The position numbers and the translations under genes are program-made. A stretch of DNA of 64,000 bases from Oegoconia quadripuncta (lineage: Eukaryota > Arthropoda > Insecta > Lepidoptera > Autostichidae), in assembly GCA_949316235.1 (NCBI GenBank), contig OX438742.1:10420815-10484814 (forward strand), written 5' to 3'. Of the stretch, positions 1 through 10,927 are shown piece by piece. Numbering within the stretch: position 1 is the first letter of the stretch; the number at the start of each line of letters is the position of its first letter. The notes beneath the pieces were generated by a model that ran no database searches, was not told the DNA's origin, and saw nothing but the letters and a program-made list of their open reading frames with translations.

Positions 1-349
1 ACGAAACAATGTACTAAGTTCTAGAATTATGTTGTTAATTAATTATTTTGTGCAACAAAGAGTATTTGTATTGTAATGCTATACATATACATGTATTATA
101 AATTTTGAATCTTGCTTCCATTCACAGCACAATAGACACTTAACCATTGTGTCTCGTACATTTTCGTTTCAATTGCTCTTAGTAAATTTGCCAAAGTAGT
201 TTCGAGCAGCATTTAGTCTAAATAGCAAGCTGGTGAGAGATGTCTGTATTAATTCATTGAAATAATTAGCAAGATTTTATCCTTTGTTATTATAAACTGT
301 AGGAATAATCAATTATTATATCTGTATCTTAAAATAATGTTCCTATTGT
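1..349. other. AT-rich start of window, no gene
   Basis: No open frame, splice pattern or recognised repeat is visible before the first SINE at 350. Confidence 0.5.
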
Positions 350-516
350 CGACCGATTGATGTAGCGGATAGCGACACTGTCAGCGAAACCAACAACCGT
401 AGCGGGTTCGATTACCGCAAGGGGTATATATTTGTGTGATGAATACGAACATATTTTCCCGAGTTGTGAATGTTTATATAAATATTTATGTATGTTTATC
501 CGTTATCAATCTAATA
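350..516 (+). repeat. SINE-B copy (tRNA-derived), 3' part missing
   Basis: This is a pol III-type SINE. Its head resembles the fuller minus-strand copies at 59535 and 62490: an A-box-like TGTAGCGGATAG, then AGCGAAACCAAC, then a degraded B box GGGTTCGATTACC. The family core GTGTGATGAATACGAACAT and the CCCGAGT...GTTTATATAAATATTTATG stretch follow. The copy stops after TTATCCGTTATC, so the distal part is absent. It is diverged and presumably old. Confidence 0.8.
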
Positions 517-585
517 CACAGTTTTCTAAATCTTCAATACCTGGATTACTGTAATTCTGCTCATAATATTATTACAATTACTACT

Positions 586-731
586 GTCATCATCATCATC
601 AACATCCCGTAAACATCCCACTGCAGGGATATAGGCCTTCCCTCGTATAATGAGGGAATATGGGCCATAGTCCACCACGCATGTGAAGACATGCCCTTGA
701 ATTTTTATTTCTCAGGCCTGCAGGTTTCCCC
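586..731 (-). repeat. SINE-D copy, 3' half only
   Basis: Read on the minus strand, this matches the 3' half of SINE-D. It starts in the TGCAGGCCTGAGAAATAA core, passes GGACTATGGCCCATA and GGCCTATATCCCTGCAGTGG, and ends in a (GAT)n tail at 586-600. The tRNA-like head is missing, as expected of 5'-truncated reverse transcription. Confidence 0.8.
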
Positions 732-1455
732 ACTTTCGCCCGCGGCTTCGCCTGCGTTGAATAACTTTATCGCGGAAATTTGTTTATCCCGTGGGACTAT
801 TCACTTTATCGGGATAGAAAGTAACTACAATACAATACAATACAAATACACTTTATTGCACAACAGATAAGAAAATACAGTTTCAGAAAAGTGGTAAGAA
901 TAGAATGTATACAATTTGGCGACCTTATCACTAAAAGCGATCTCTTCCAGGCAACCTTTGGGTATAAGGACAGTACATTTGAAATAGGTGGGTTGTGCGG
1001 TATTAAATAGGGATGCAGATACAAACTACCTGAATAAATTTTATATATTTACATACACATACATACATAGATCAATAGACAAATATACCTACTTAAACAT
1101 AACATTTATAAAATAGCAACAAAATACAAACGTAAATATATAGGTGTACTAAATAAATATTTATTGATATATAAAATAATAATAATAAGCGACAACAGGA
1201 TTGTGCTAAGGTATAGAGAGAAGCTAAGAAGAGAACACAGATTAAAGCACCAGGAAATGCTCCTTGACGGCGACTTTGAAAGCATTCAAAGTTTGAGCTC
1301 GTCTGATGGACTCGGGTAGGGAGTAGGGAGGGAGTAACTTATGTTTTAATCCAGGGTATGTTCTACCTATATACCAATTTTAATCCAAAGCCGTTCAGCT
1401 GTTTCGCCGCGATTGAGTAACAAACAAACATCCAAACTTTCGCATTTATAATTAC
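732..1455 (+). repeat. REP-1 copy, split by a LINE insertion
   Basis: REP-1 is a dispersed repeat of about 210 bp. It begins CTAGCTTTTCGCCCGCG, has TTTATCCCGTGGGAACTA and TTTATCGGGATAAAAA in the middle and GTTCTACCTATATACCAAAT later, and ends CTTTCGCATTTATAATATTA. Here the first part (732-826) and second part (1333-1455) are separated by a 506-bp minus-strand LINE-Y insert flanked by AGTAACT on both sides. I do not know which element mobilises REP-1. Confidence 0.85.
827..1332 (-). mobile_element. LINE-Y 3' end (5'-truncated non-LTR retrotransposon)
   Basis: On the minus strand this opens with the last codons of a reverse-transcriptase ORF, LPESIRRAQTLNAFKVAV followed by KEHFLVL and a stop at 1244-1242. 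A 3' UTR then leads to TGTGCAATAAAGTGTATTTG and a (TATTG)n tail at 827-840. The C-terminal peptide is typical of CR1/Jockey-group ORF2 ends. The 3' UTR is closely similar to the plus-strand copy at 55340-55508. The insert is bounded by the direct repeat AGTAACT (820-826 and 1333-1339) inside REP-1, so it is a retrotransposed, 5'-truncated copy. Confidence 0.85.
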
Positions 1456-1590
1456 AAGCGTACTCAATATTGATAAATAGCGACACTAGGTACTTAACAC
1501 TTTCGCGGACACTGAACGCCTATTGACGTATCATAAGAGTGTGATATGTTTATACTGTTGGTGAACCTGTTAAAATAAAAACAAAATAAA

Positions 1591-1675
1591 ATCTAGCATC
1601 CATAGTACAAACTTTGCTTAGTTTGAAACTAGGTGATTGGTATAACTGTCCGAAATATTTAATTATTTATTTAAC
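1591..1675 (+). repeat. SINE-B 3' end fragment
   Basis: Only the distal part is present: TCCATAGTACAAACTTTGC, CTAGGTGATTGGTATAACTG, TCCGAAATATTTA and a short TTTATT tail. Head and core are absent. Confidence 0.7.
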
Positions 1676-1949
1676 ACGTTTACAAGCTTATATTCCATTC
1701 TAACATGGCTAGCTCCATTTTTAGGGACTCGAATGAGAAAGAGTTGCGGGCGTGACATAGAGACTGTGAAATGAAAGAACTTTATCGCGTCACTATGTAT
1801 GTCATATAAGTTGTGCTAACTCGCAGATAACGCAAAGTTGTCTATAGGACACATTTTGAAGCCATCATGAAAATTAATGTTTTAGGTATTATGTCAATTT
1901 TGTATGTTTTATTTGTCTAATTTTAGGGCGCATAACAATATCTTTTAAA

Positions 1950-2210
1950 TATATAAATATCCTTAGACATACACACAGCGCCATCTAGTTCCACAGTAAG
2001 CAACTATAGGCTTCGTTGTGGATACCAGATGTTTGATATACTACATAAATACATTTTTTTTTGTAAATAAATACTTATTATAAATGAAAACATCCATAAC
2101 TCGGGTACAACGTCCGTATTCATCACAAAACCATATGCCCCTAGCGGGATTTGAACCCGCAAACTTTTGGTATAGTGGTCAGAGTTGGTAACCACTACAC
2201 CAAACACCTT
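1950..2210 (-). repeat. SINE-A copy, near full length
   Basis: SINE-A is a pol III SINE of about 260 bp. On its own strand it has A box TGGTGTAGTGG, B box GGTTCAAATCC, the core TGATGAATACGGACATGT, then GGTATCCATAATACAAGCC and GGAACTAGATGGCGCTGTG, and a TATTTATT-type tail. This minus-strand copy has both boxes and the whole body. The B box reads GGTTCAAATCC and the 5' dozen bases have decayed. Confidence 0.88.
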
Positions 2211-3680
2211 TATGCATTTTATTTATAAATATTACAAGTAAACAACTATCTTATATAATTAATAAACTTATACATAATTGTATTCGTTACCATTTTCTAA
2301 TATAAATAGAGTATTATATGCATAAAATTAGTTGACTAACATTATATGCAAATACTATGCATGACTTTACATAATGCTATGAATAGGGACGCGCATTGCA
2401 TATCCGAAACCTAGCACATCCCAACTGAATTACTGTAGATATGACGTCATTATTTGCCAGATGTAATCCAATAAGGCGCTTTAGAGCATAATCAAATCAG
2501 AGAGTGCACGTGATAATCCACTTGTCTAGTATCATAGATGATTGAATCACGCAGAGCTTTGTGCGTAAAACTATCTGTGGTAACTATGGTATCGCTTGAC
2601 AAACTTTGCTCAATCTGTTTGCTTTCACAATACAAAGCGGAAGGATGCATTTCCGTTGCCCTAAGGTTTCGTTAATCAGTTTATAACTGAGTGCGTTGTT
2701 GTATAATTTGATACAGAATCTACTTAATGAAGGAATCTACCCACAGTGCATAAATGGCAGTCAGTACATTTAGGTATTTAATGAGATTTAGTTAGGTAGC
2801 TTAGGGGATTCGATAGGTCAATATGGGCTGTCCGGTAGCAGCGTAATTAAATTTGCCGTACAAAGCGGAGCGAACAGCGGTGAGTTTGATCCGGGAGTAC
2901 AAAGGTAATGGAACCTACTAATAAGCCGCAAAGGTGAACCGAATAGAGTAACCGTAGACCTCTACATGAACATCAATAACTATCAAAGATGAAGGTAGGA
3001 ATTCTATTATAGGAAGAAAATTTTAATTGAATAGTAGTACACTAGCTTCGGTTCACGACTCCACCTGCTTTTCCCGAGAATTGCCTTCGCCCTTTCAATT
3101 ATCAATTTACAAAAAACTAAAATGTCTTATAAAAATTTAAATTTCTTTCTTGACTTTTCGTTTCTGTCATGATATGTAGGTAGCGTGCGCCGTAAAATAA
3201 TTTTAATAAAATAAATAAATCACCCATTTAAATACATACGTTAATTGAATACATACAAACATACATTCATAATATATATAAAAAATAATATATATAATAT
3301 ATACCCATATTTATATTTATACTAACTAATATATTATATACCACAAAAGTTTGGGACTATTCTGTCTCTTCTCCCCAATACGTACGATTCATTGAGAGCA
3401 CTGTCGAGTCCAGTAGCCATCGGCGACAGCCGCTTGTCCGACCACGGGGGTATTAACGTCGCCGCCTGTTCTCTCTGCACCTCGCAGGACGTTCGTGCCT
3501 TTTATCTTATTTTCTTATAAAATACTGAAACAAATGAAAATAGTGACAAAACTGAAAAAGGTTTTAACAATACCTTCTTATTTTGAAAACAATAGAAAGG
3601 GGACTATTGTTCAAAGATATGGCTTTAGTGTATTAAGGAAATTAATCAATAGTATAATTATAAGCGCAGCCTAACCACAA
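2211..3680. other. No gene recognised
   Basis: This is AT-rich DNA with no supported coding frame. A more GC-rich patch at 3395-3490 has no readable protein. An AT-only stretch at 3270-3345 is low complexity. Confidence 0.5.
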
Positions 3681-3684
3681 GGGG

Positions 3685-3735
3685 AACGGACGAGCTGATG
3701 AAGGTCGCGGGAGAGATAAATCTTTGGGGGTGTCT
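3685..3735 (+). repeat. Possible RTE-1 fragment
   Basis: About 50 bp translate as RTDELMKVAGE, which resembles the DDLVKVAG motif near the C-terminus of RTE reverse transcriptases. It is too short to be certain and has no other supporting motif. Confidence 0.35.
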
Positions 3736-3739
3736 ATGT

Positions 3740-3855
3740 TCAGAAAATAAGATGGGGTTTCGGGGTCAGTAAGCTATCACCTTGAGCATTATGTCTTCAC
3801 TTAACATCAGGTGTGATTGAGGTCAAGTGCTACCCGTTGTGCATAAGAAAAAAAA
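3740..3855 (+). repeat. SINE-C 3' part
   Basis: It matches the distal part of SINE-C: AAGATGGGGTTTCGGGGTCA, then CTTCACTTAACATCAGGTG, TGATTGAGGTCAAGTGC and CCGTTGTGCATAA with a short A tail. The tRNA-like head is missing. RTE-like debris sits directly upstream. Confidence 0.8.
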
Positions 3856-4859
3856 GCACAGTTCTGTGGCCTTTGGCTGATGAATATAATTGGTGTTTGT
3901 GGACAGAAGTGTTTGGTCGTCTTCTGCAATTATGTTTGAAGATCTAGACCTGAAGAAACCGGACTAAAATGAAGAAGACCCTTATCAGTTTCTACTCGTT
4001 TCTTCATAATTATTTTGATAGATTGAGCTGAATGCTGGGCAGAGGCCTCTCCTATATTGTCCTTAATAATAATATGGATTATCCATTACCCTTTCAGGAG
4101 TCCCTCCCAAAATAAAAAAATATTGTCCAGTTAATTGCAAAAACATATTAAATATATGTCACCACATTAGTAAATGCTATGTGAAGACAATGTCGGCGAA
4201 TCATGCGGGTGAAAAAGTAACTCAAATAGAAATTTAAATATTTAAAAACCAAATACTTCGATATCATATATTTTGTAATATGCGGGCGCCATGTTGGATC
4301 TAAGTATCCTAAAATCTGGGGATAAATAAGAATCTAACGAAACATTACTCAACGGTGAAGCATTTTAGACTACAGGGGGTAACATAGATCTACATACTTA
4401 CACCCGAAATACATTACCGTCCTCCCTAAATACGGCACCGCTACTGATAGACTATTAACTCTGTGGATTACCTGCACGCGTATTATATACATACATATAT
4501 ACATATGCCCACGCCTGTTTCCCGTTGGGGTAGGCAGGGACACCTATTATATGCACATCACTAAATGGTGCATGCCACTGGCCATTGCTTAATACATCAC
4601 TGAACATGATGAAGGACTCCATACTATTATCTGACTAATTACTTGTCTATATTATGTGTATTAATCTGCTTGTAACAGTAAATCTGAGTTAGGAACATCT
4701 CTGAATTGAGATAGATATCTACTTATAGCTAAGCTCTTGCATGATTTCTGTTGGATTCAATTAACATCCACATGAAATGCTACTTTAACGTAATACTTAA
4801 ATATTTTAATTTTAGGCCATTGGTCATCATTGGTCATAAAGAATAATAAATAAAAAAAT
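3856..4859. other. No gene; small dispersed repeat inside
   Basis: No coding frame was found. At 4490-4570 the string CCACGCCTGTTTCCCGTTGG followed by GGTAGGCAGGGACA is a dispersed lepidopteran repeat motif, probably the edge of a LINE copy. At 4035-4060 GCTGGGCAGAGGCCTCTCC is another such motif. Confidence 0.45.
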
Positions 4860-5099
4860 AAAAAATATCTTTACACACACACACACAGTGCTATCTAGTT
4901 CCACACTAAGGAACTATAGGCTTGTATTATGATACCAGATGGTTGATAAACTAAACGAATACATTTTCTTTGTAAATAAATACATAACTCGGGAACATAT
5001 GTCTGTATTCCTCGTACGAACATATGCCCCTGGCGGGATACGAACGCGCGACCTTTTGATATAGCAGTCAGAGTCTCTATTCACTAACCACAGGTCGTC
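4860..5099 (-). repeat. SINE-A copy, near full length, diverged
   Basis: The minus-strand copy has a (GTGT)n-rich tail end, GATAGCACTG in place of GATGGCGCTG, the core, and a head ending GACCTGTGG. The B box is mutated to CGTTCGTATCC and the A-box region carries an extra GAATAGAG. It is probably old. Confidence 0.82.
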
Positions 5100-6135
5100 A
5101 AAACTCTTTACAGCAATACACTATACAAGAATGCATTTAAAATACAAAACTATAGGGCTAAACACGTCTCCTCACTTGTGACTCCTAGTGGTGCATAAAT
5201 CCTAGACGTACCTTAATCTAAAACAGAAATTATCTTTGCGGTTTGAATCATTCGTTGTTCGTTGAATTGTAAACTCCAATACACCACACCTCGTATTATA
5301 AATGGAGGAACTAAGTTACTGTTAGATTGGCTAGGTTTTAGTCCAATTAAATTTGAAATTTGCCTGGATTCGAAAAGTAAGAGAAGAATGGAGGTACTAC
5401 AAAATAAAGTTTATTCTGTTGTGTGAATTGTCCTGTTAAACCCAAAAGCAAAATGTTTGTACATTGTATTAAAAAATAAAACGTTTCGACATTTTCGTTA
5501 GTTCTCCACTCGTGTGAATGCAAGTTTGCGGTAAAATTTGTTGTTCATAAAAAATAAAACTGAACGCGAAGGTGCGTGTCAGTCATTTCAAAGGCTCAAC
5601 TGAATTTCAGTGCAGCATTTCGCTGCGCCGCCCGCCGTTATAGGCAAATGTAAGGGAATTCATTTTGTGGGTAGTTTGTAAATCTTTTGTATTGGAAGAG
5701 TGGTTTTGTTTGTCACTGAATGTGCATAATTAAATTTCACCCTGCCTGGGCGCACCTCTTGTTCAATCCAGTACATTTACAGGATTTAGTGGCTAGGAAA
5801 TATACAAAATATAAACCGAAACAATTCGGAATGATTGCCTTTTTCACATACCTGCATACATGTTCAGACTGCCGCTTTATATTTTGATTGCATAGGTTGA
5901 TTACAGCTTTACGCTACGAGGTCTAACGAAGGTTTCGTCGCCAAATAGAAAAATGAAAATGTATTTTGTACAATCTTAACAAGTAATACTTTGTCTGTGT
6001 TTGTAATGTTAAATTACTTTGACATCCAAGTGCCGTGGGTTAAAGAAACTACCTTCAAAATAAACGGTTGAGGGTTTTAATCCCGTAAGGTAATATTTTA
6101 AAGTTTTCGAGTAGGACGACCACTCACAATATAAA
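5100..6135. other. No gene recognised
   Basis: There is no supported frame or repeat. A short GC-rich stretch at 5600-5640 has no readable motif. Confidence 0.5.
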
Positions 6136-6250
6136 TGTCGCGGGAAGTCGCTGGATGCAGGCCGCTTCTAACCGATTACTCCGGAGGAGGCCTATATTCA
6201 GCAGTGAACGGACGTCCTGTGGCTGATATGATGATGATGATGATGATGAG
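6136..6250 (+). repeat. RTE-1 LINE 3' end with (ATG)n tail
   Basis: The reading REVAG...GGLYSAVNGRPVAD resembles the last residues of RTE reverse transcriptases (KVAGSRWM...GEAYIQQW). It runs straight into a (TGA)n microsatellite at 6229-6250, the usual short-repeat 3' end of RTE elements. The copy is 5' truncated and frame-broken. Confidence 0.72.
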
Positions 6251-6454
6251 GTAATATTTGTGGTTTGTTGATGAAAAAGTTGAAAATTGAAAATTTTCTA
6301 AGTCCGATAAATTTTTTTTTCTTTTTTTTTTTTTATGCGTTTCATAGTGCCCCGAAGGCTATACTCCAAATCCACTAACCCGCCCCGAAGGCTACAAGTG
6401 ACCGAAAGTTTGTATAAATATGAATATTTAAATAAATTTTTATTGGTTTCTCTC

Positions 6455-6520
6455 CGTTAATTAGCATCCTAGTTTGGGAGTATATAGATAATTTGGTGTA
6501 AGTGGTCGAAATATTTGTTT
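6455..6520 (+). repeat. Possible SINE-B 3' end, heavily diverged
   Basis: TCCGTTAATTAGCATCC, AGTTTGGGAGTATATAGAT, TTGGTGTAAGTGGTCGAAAT follow the same order as the end of SINE-B, but with many changes and no head. Confidence 0.45.
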
Positions 6521-6600
6521 GTAACAATAAAGGTTACATTTATGATTTTAATTAAATTTGCTTTGTGGTTCGTGTCATGTAAAAGGAATACAATATAAAT

Positions 6601-6840
6601 AAACCCAACCCGTCTCTTCCCGTAGGTGTCGTAAAAGGCGACTAAGGGAGTTTACACCAAGAAACAACTATTAACTTGCACGTTTTAACGCCGACGGACT
6701 CAGTCCCTGGCACTTGTGCATTTCTGTATATTTCGAATGGTGAACCGCGATACTTGTTTCAAGCATTAAACTTTAATGTTTGCGACGCCCAAAAGTTAAT
6801 ATTTGGCATATCACCGACCACCCTTTTTGGATCATTATAA
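6601..6840 (+). repeat. REP-2 copy
   Basis: REP-2 is a dispersed repeat with CCCGTCTCTTCCCGTAGGTG, GTAAAAGGCGACTAAGGGA, GCACGTTTTAACGCCGACGG, GTGCATTTCTGTATATTTCG, AATGGTGAACCGCG and a degraded end. Related copies lie at 43025 (plus), 53925 (plus) and 19325 (minus). It looks like the 3' part of a LINE or a derivative, but no coding remnant is readable. Confidence 0.72.
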
Positions 6841-7047
6841 TATATAAGTTGTTACGTAAAAGTAACTTAAACATGCTTACTGGCCAATTATTTATTTAAG
6901 ATATAAAAACAAATTTTATTCTGTAATTCACTCAAAATTATGTTAAAGTTCTCTGAACTTATAATAACTTAATGTGATCAGACAGATTACTATAAACTAT
7001 AAAAACTGTAATGGGAATTACACGAATTAAATTTCACCCTGTACAAA

Positions 7048-7236
7048 TTATTATTATTATTAAGAGCCCCTAGTGTCCCACTGCTGGACAAAGGCTTCCC
7101 TGTACAAATATATATAAAATATCCATGACTCGGCAAAATTTGATCATATTCACCACAACACTTAGCAGGACTCCAACCCGCAACCATGGGTTTCGAAAGC
7201 AGGATTACTTCCCGCTGTACTGTACCAATCGGTTGT
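7048..7236 (-). repeat. LINE 3' end followed by a diverged SINE-B-like head
   Basis: On the minus strand the right part (7096-7236) is a SINE head: GACAACCGATTGGTACAGTA, then a B box GGTTGGAGTCC, then GTGGTGAATATGATCA and GAGTCATGGATA. The left part (7048-7098) reads AGGGAAGCCTTTGTCCAGCA and ends in (AAT)n, resembling an RTE-type 3' tail. The two pieces abut. Confidence 0.55.
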
Positions 7237-7391
7237 CAGTTAAAGGTTATGTTAAAAATATTTTTTTAGTTTGGCGAATCCACTTAGGTATATTGGGCTT
7301 ATTTGTAATTTAAATAAATAGTAAAAGATGTACCAGGATCTCCAAGGATTCTTTGTTTCTTTCCTTGATCGTACCGGTTGGGATCAATACG

Positions 7392-7530
7392 ATGGGACCC
7401 TGGAGCCCTGAGGCAAAACGTCTGGTCCAAGATCTGTCGGCGCATCTCATCGAGGCTTCTGGTGACCGCAGAGAGGGCGGCTTCGTGGCGCAGAGAATAT
7501 GTCTTGCGGTAACGTTGCTTGCTTCTTAGA
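7392..7530 (+). pseudogene. LINE-W fragment, C-terminal peptide of a retroelement ORF
   Basis: The frame starts MGPWSPEAKRLVQDLSAHLI, then EASGDRREGGFVAQRICLAV, and ends at a stop. A second copy 41 kb away (49005-49150) reads MGPWRPEAYQLFKVLPLRLI, then EVSGDQRAGSYLGQSISLTI, QRCNAASL. Conservation of spacing and residues between two otherwise unrelated loci points to a shared repeated coding ancestor. The element class is inferred only from its repetition and C-terminal style. Confidence 0.55.
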
Positions 7531-7654
7531 CACTATGCCGCCTCGAGTAGATGCACTAGGCGCAATATTTTACCAAAAACGTTATATTAAACATTATTAT
7601 ATTAACATTCCTTAATATTTTACTAATAAAAAGAAATCGTTATCTAGTATAAAT

Positions 7655-7857
7655 ACTAAATATCCTTGGGCATACACAGCGCCTAGATCCACACTAAGAA
7701 ACTAATGCTTGTGATGGTTGATATACTACATCGTATAAATTTAAACATCCATACCTATACACATGTCTGTATTCATGATTTAAACAAACATATTCGATCG
7801 AGATTCGAACTCGCGACCTCAGTCTCTAATCACTACACCAAACACATAACAGGTCAC
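7655..7857 (-). repeat. SINE-A copy with internal deletions
   Basis: Tail, GCGCTGTGTATGCC, core and head are in the right order, but the segment between GTATCC and the TTTACAAA stretch is shortened and the A/B box spacing is reduced. The B box reads AGTTCGAATCT. Confidence 0.78.
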
Positions 7858-9416
7858 AATATATAGAGAGGCAAGCTTTTGAGAGGGTATATAGAGAGGG
7901 TATATAGAGAGGGTAAGTTATAGGTTTTTAACCTTACCTGGGCGGATATATTAACAGTTCCGGGGAGTCCTTGATGTATCGAGATAAAAGGTATTTCAAG
8001 TACATTTCCGACTCTCAGCCTTTTTTACCGAGTACAATAGACAATAAAAGGTAAAAACTGTTCTACACGCTCGGTGGACTTTAGCTAGCTTTTCGCCTGC
8101 GACTCGTGGGATATATACGCGTGGATAAAAGGACTTGGTTGTACGGGCTCTGTACCCATTGCCTGTATAAGCCAAAAAAAAATATTAGGACTTTCTGGCG
8201 GGAACTCATCGAGTGATGTTGCATTTCTGTTTGTATTTCTTATAATTTGTGCATTCGGAGCTTTGAAGCTTAATAATGGCAGAATATTGTGTAGCAAAAG
8301 TCAGTGATGATGTACAAGTGAAGGGAAGTATAAAAGGAGAAGAAAAAAAGAAGAAATTCCCAAAAGAAGCCGCCAAAATTTTTCGTAAAGCATTCTGCCA
8401 CTTTACTGAAGAATGAGTTGATCGTGACTGAGACTGACTTTATTAAACTGAAGACATAAGAGAAATAAGACATGGCTGTTGGTTTTAGAACCTTTTGCCT
8501 TCTCCCAGAAGAGTGAAGTAAAATGAAAAGAAAAAATATATATTATTAAACCTTGTTTACTACGGTTACAGGCCACAGAGCATTGTTTATGGTATTAAAG
8601 TTTTAAACGTAAAACAATAATTTTGAGTACATTATTTTTTTTTTTAATAATTTAGCCTAGACGATAACGCAGACATAACTGTGAAAACTACTCTAAAATC
8701 CGTTCGGCAGTATTGCCGTGGTCTTCCATTCACCTAATTCAGAATAAGTATCAAAAATGACAGGTAAATCAGATAAGTATAGACACTGACTTCTTCACAT
8801 CGTATCGAGACAGCCTCATAACGGTTTAATCATCTGTTATATCCACTACTTCATTCGTATCAACGGCACGAACGAAAACACGAAGGTTACCGAATGCGAT
8901 AGGCGATGATGCGGGCGGATAATCAGTGGCGGGTGCCAGCCCGATAAATTCAATATATTTGTAATAGTAAATACTGTGGATTTGTGTGTTAATATGCATG
9001 TAATGTAATATTTTAAATTTTACGGAAGAGTTGGACTTCCATACCCACCCTCCACCCCTGGCCACGTCCGTGACGTGTATGACATTTTAATCGCCGCCAT
9101 GGCTGAAGGTAAACAATGTAAATAAATTCGGGAACTGAAATATTATATTTACTGAAAAATTTACTCAATACATTAATCACCGAAATCCGAAAATAGACTA
9201 AACCCAGTCCATCGAATGGCGAACTTACCTTCGAAAATCCGAATAGTTTGCCTAATTGCCAATGAACGGACTAAATTCCCTAGAATGCTTCGATATTGAT
9301 ATATCTATATGACATGTTTTCATAAGTAATTCTGAATTTATCCTATAGAAGTTTTAGCTAGTTTACGCGTTTATAACGTTTTACTAGTCTAATAAACAAA
9401 TAATAATATTAAATAA
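7858..9416. other. No gene supported; GC-rich patch at 8826-9110
   Basis: At 8083-8108 CTAGCTTTTCGCCTGCGACT is the first 25 bp of REP-1 with nothing following. At 8826-9065 a 79-codon minus frame is open, containing PPASSPIAFGNLRVFVRAVD followed by TNEVVDITDD. Its only start is GTG and I cannot tie it to a family. At 9097-9114 a GCCGCCATGG context is followed by GTAAAC, but no gene can be built from it. Confidence 0.4.
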
Positions 9417-9681
9417 TAAATATCTTTGCACATACACACAGCGCCATCTAGTTCCACACTAACTAAGCAACTAGGCTTGTATTATGAATACCAGATGGTT
9501 GATAAATTACACAAATACATTTTTTGTTGTAAATAATTACGTAAATAAATGAAAAACATTCATAACTCGGGTACACATGTCTGTATTCATCACACAAACA
9601 TATGCCCTTGGCGGGATTTGAACCCGCGACCTTTTTGGTATAGCAGTCAGAATTTTTAACCACTACACCAAACAGGTCGTC
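9417..9681 (-). repeat. SINE-A copy, full length
   Basis: This is one of the best-preserved SINE-A copies. The head begins GACGACCTGTTTGGTGTAGT, the B box is GGTTCAAATCC, and GGCGCTGTGTGTATGTG lies near the tail, with AATAAATATT at the distal end. It can serve as the reference copy for the family in this window. Confidence 0.9.
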
Positions 9682-10311
9682 AAATTAAAATGAGTTTTAA
9701 ATACTTCATTTATAAAAACAGCTTTTCTTGCACATTATTATAATACAGGTTTTAACCTTTAAAATAGGTACATCATTTTAGGGCTATAATGCTAGAAACA
9801 GATTGGCTTCAAAATAACCCCCTCTTAGCCGCTGGGGTTATAAATAGTAAAGGACTTACTTAAAATTAATGAGAGACTACTTGAATTACACAAAGACCAG
9901 CTTACCAGCTCCGAAAAATTATAAAATTGTATTATATTAAAAAAAAGAACAGAGAATAATACTGCGGGTTCCTATGGTCTGATTTTTAATTACGTGTAAT
10001 TCTAAAGTTTCATGGTGTGACCAGGCTAATAAATTCATTCCGTTATTATCGATAAAAACTTACATATAGGCTATGACTTCATGAACACAAATAACGATGG
10101 AATTATTTTTGTGTGCAATAAAGAATTTAATAATAATAATAATAACGATGGAATTGTCTAATACAATCATATTATTGTAATCTTACATTTATTTAACGTA
10201 TGCTAATTTAATAATTACTAATATGGAAACAATTTGTTAGTGCAAAAATTTTTATCACAACCCTTATTTATTTCCTTAAAATTTTTTAAATGTTTTTTAA
10301 TCAGTTTTCGG
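9682..10311. other. No gene recognised
   Basis: AT-rich DNA with an (AAT)n run at 10128-10143 and no supported frame. Confidence 0.5.
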
Positions 10312-10765
10312 GTTTAAAAAGCACTTCCTCTATCAGAAATTACCTCATTATTCACGTTCTTTTCGTTTACATCACCTCTCACACAATCCATCCATCATTT
10401 CCGTGGTCTTCCTCTTCCTTTCCAACCATCGACATCCATATTCAGCACTCTCTTAGTAACATGCGTTTCATCCCTCCTCATAACATGTCAATACCAAGCT
10501 AAACGGTTTCCTTTCAACTTTTCTGTCACGGGTGCCACTTTTAAACTCCCTCTTACAGACTCATACCTTATTTTATCCATTCTCGTCACTCCACTCATCC
10601 ATCTCGACATTCTCGTCTCTGCTGCATGCAATTTTCTTTCGTAACCTCTTCCTCATGGCCTAACACTCCGATCCATACATTGCGACGGGTCTTATTACGC
10701 ATCCATAAGCTATATTATAAAATATCACTATACTCTTTACGTAGTAGTAATTACCTATAAAATAC
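10312..10765 (-). mobile_element. RTE-2-derived element, 3' part decayed
   Basis: On the minus strand the segment begins GTATTTTATAGGTAATTAC, followed by ACGTAAAGAGTATAGTGAT. It then enters RTE coding sequence: TAATAAGACCCGTCGCAATG (RPVAMY), LHAAETRMSRWMSGVTRMDK and LAWY...HVMRRDETHV-like text. The same 5' boundary and body occur at 58345-58860 (plus). The copy loses similarity near 10316. Several stops and frame breaks make it a dead copy. Confidence 0.8.
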
Positions 10766-10927
10766 CGGCCAACGCACCACGCGCAATGTAGGGTTCCGTA
10801 TGAAAGCGCGCACAATATGCGGAGTTAGAAAGGGACTTTTTGTTGTTTTATAAATAATTTGCAACGAAAAGTGCATTTTATAACTCTTTAAATGTGAAAG
10901 ATTTCCTTTTAAGTTCATTGTACCGGA

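Noticed and set aside
9097..9125. Strong Kozak context GCCGCCATGG followed by MAEG and a GTAAAC donor
   Set aside because: A possible four-codon first exon cannot be supported without a downstream exon, and none was recognisable in the window.
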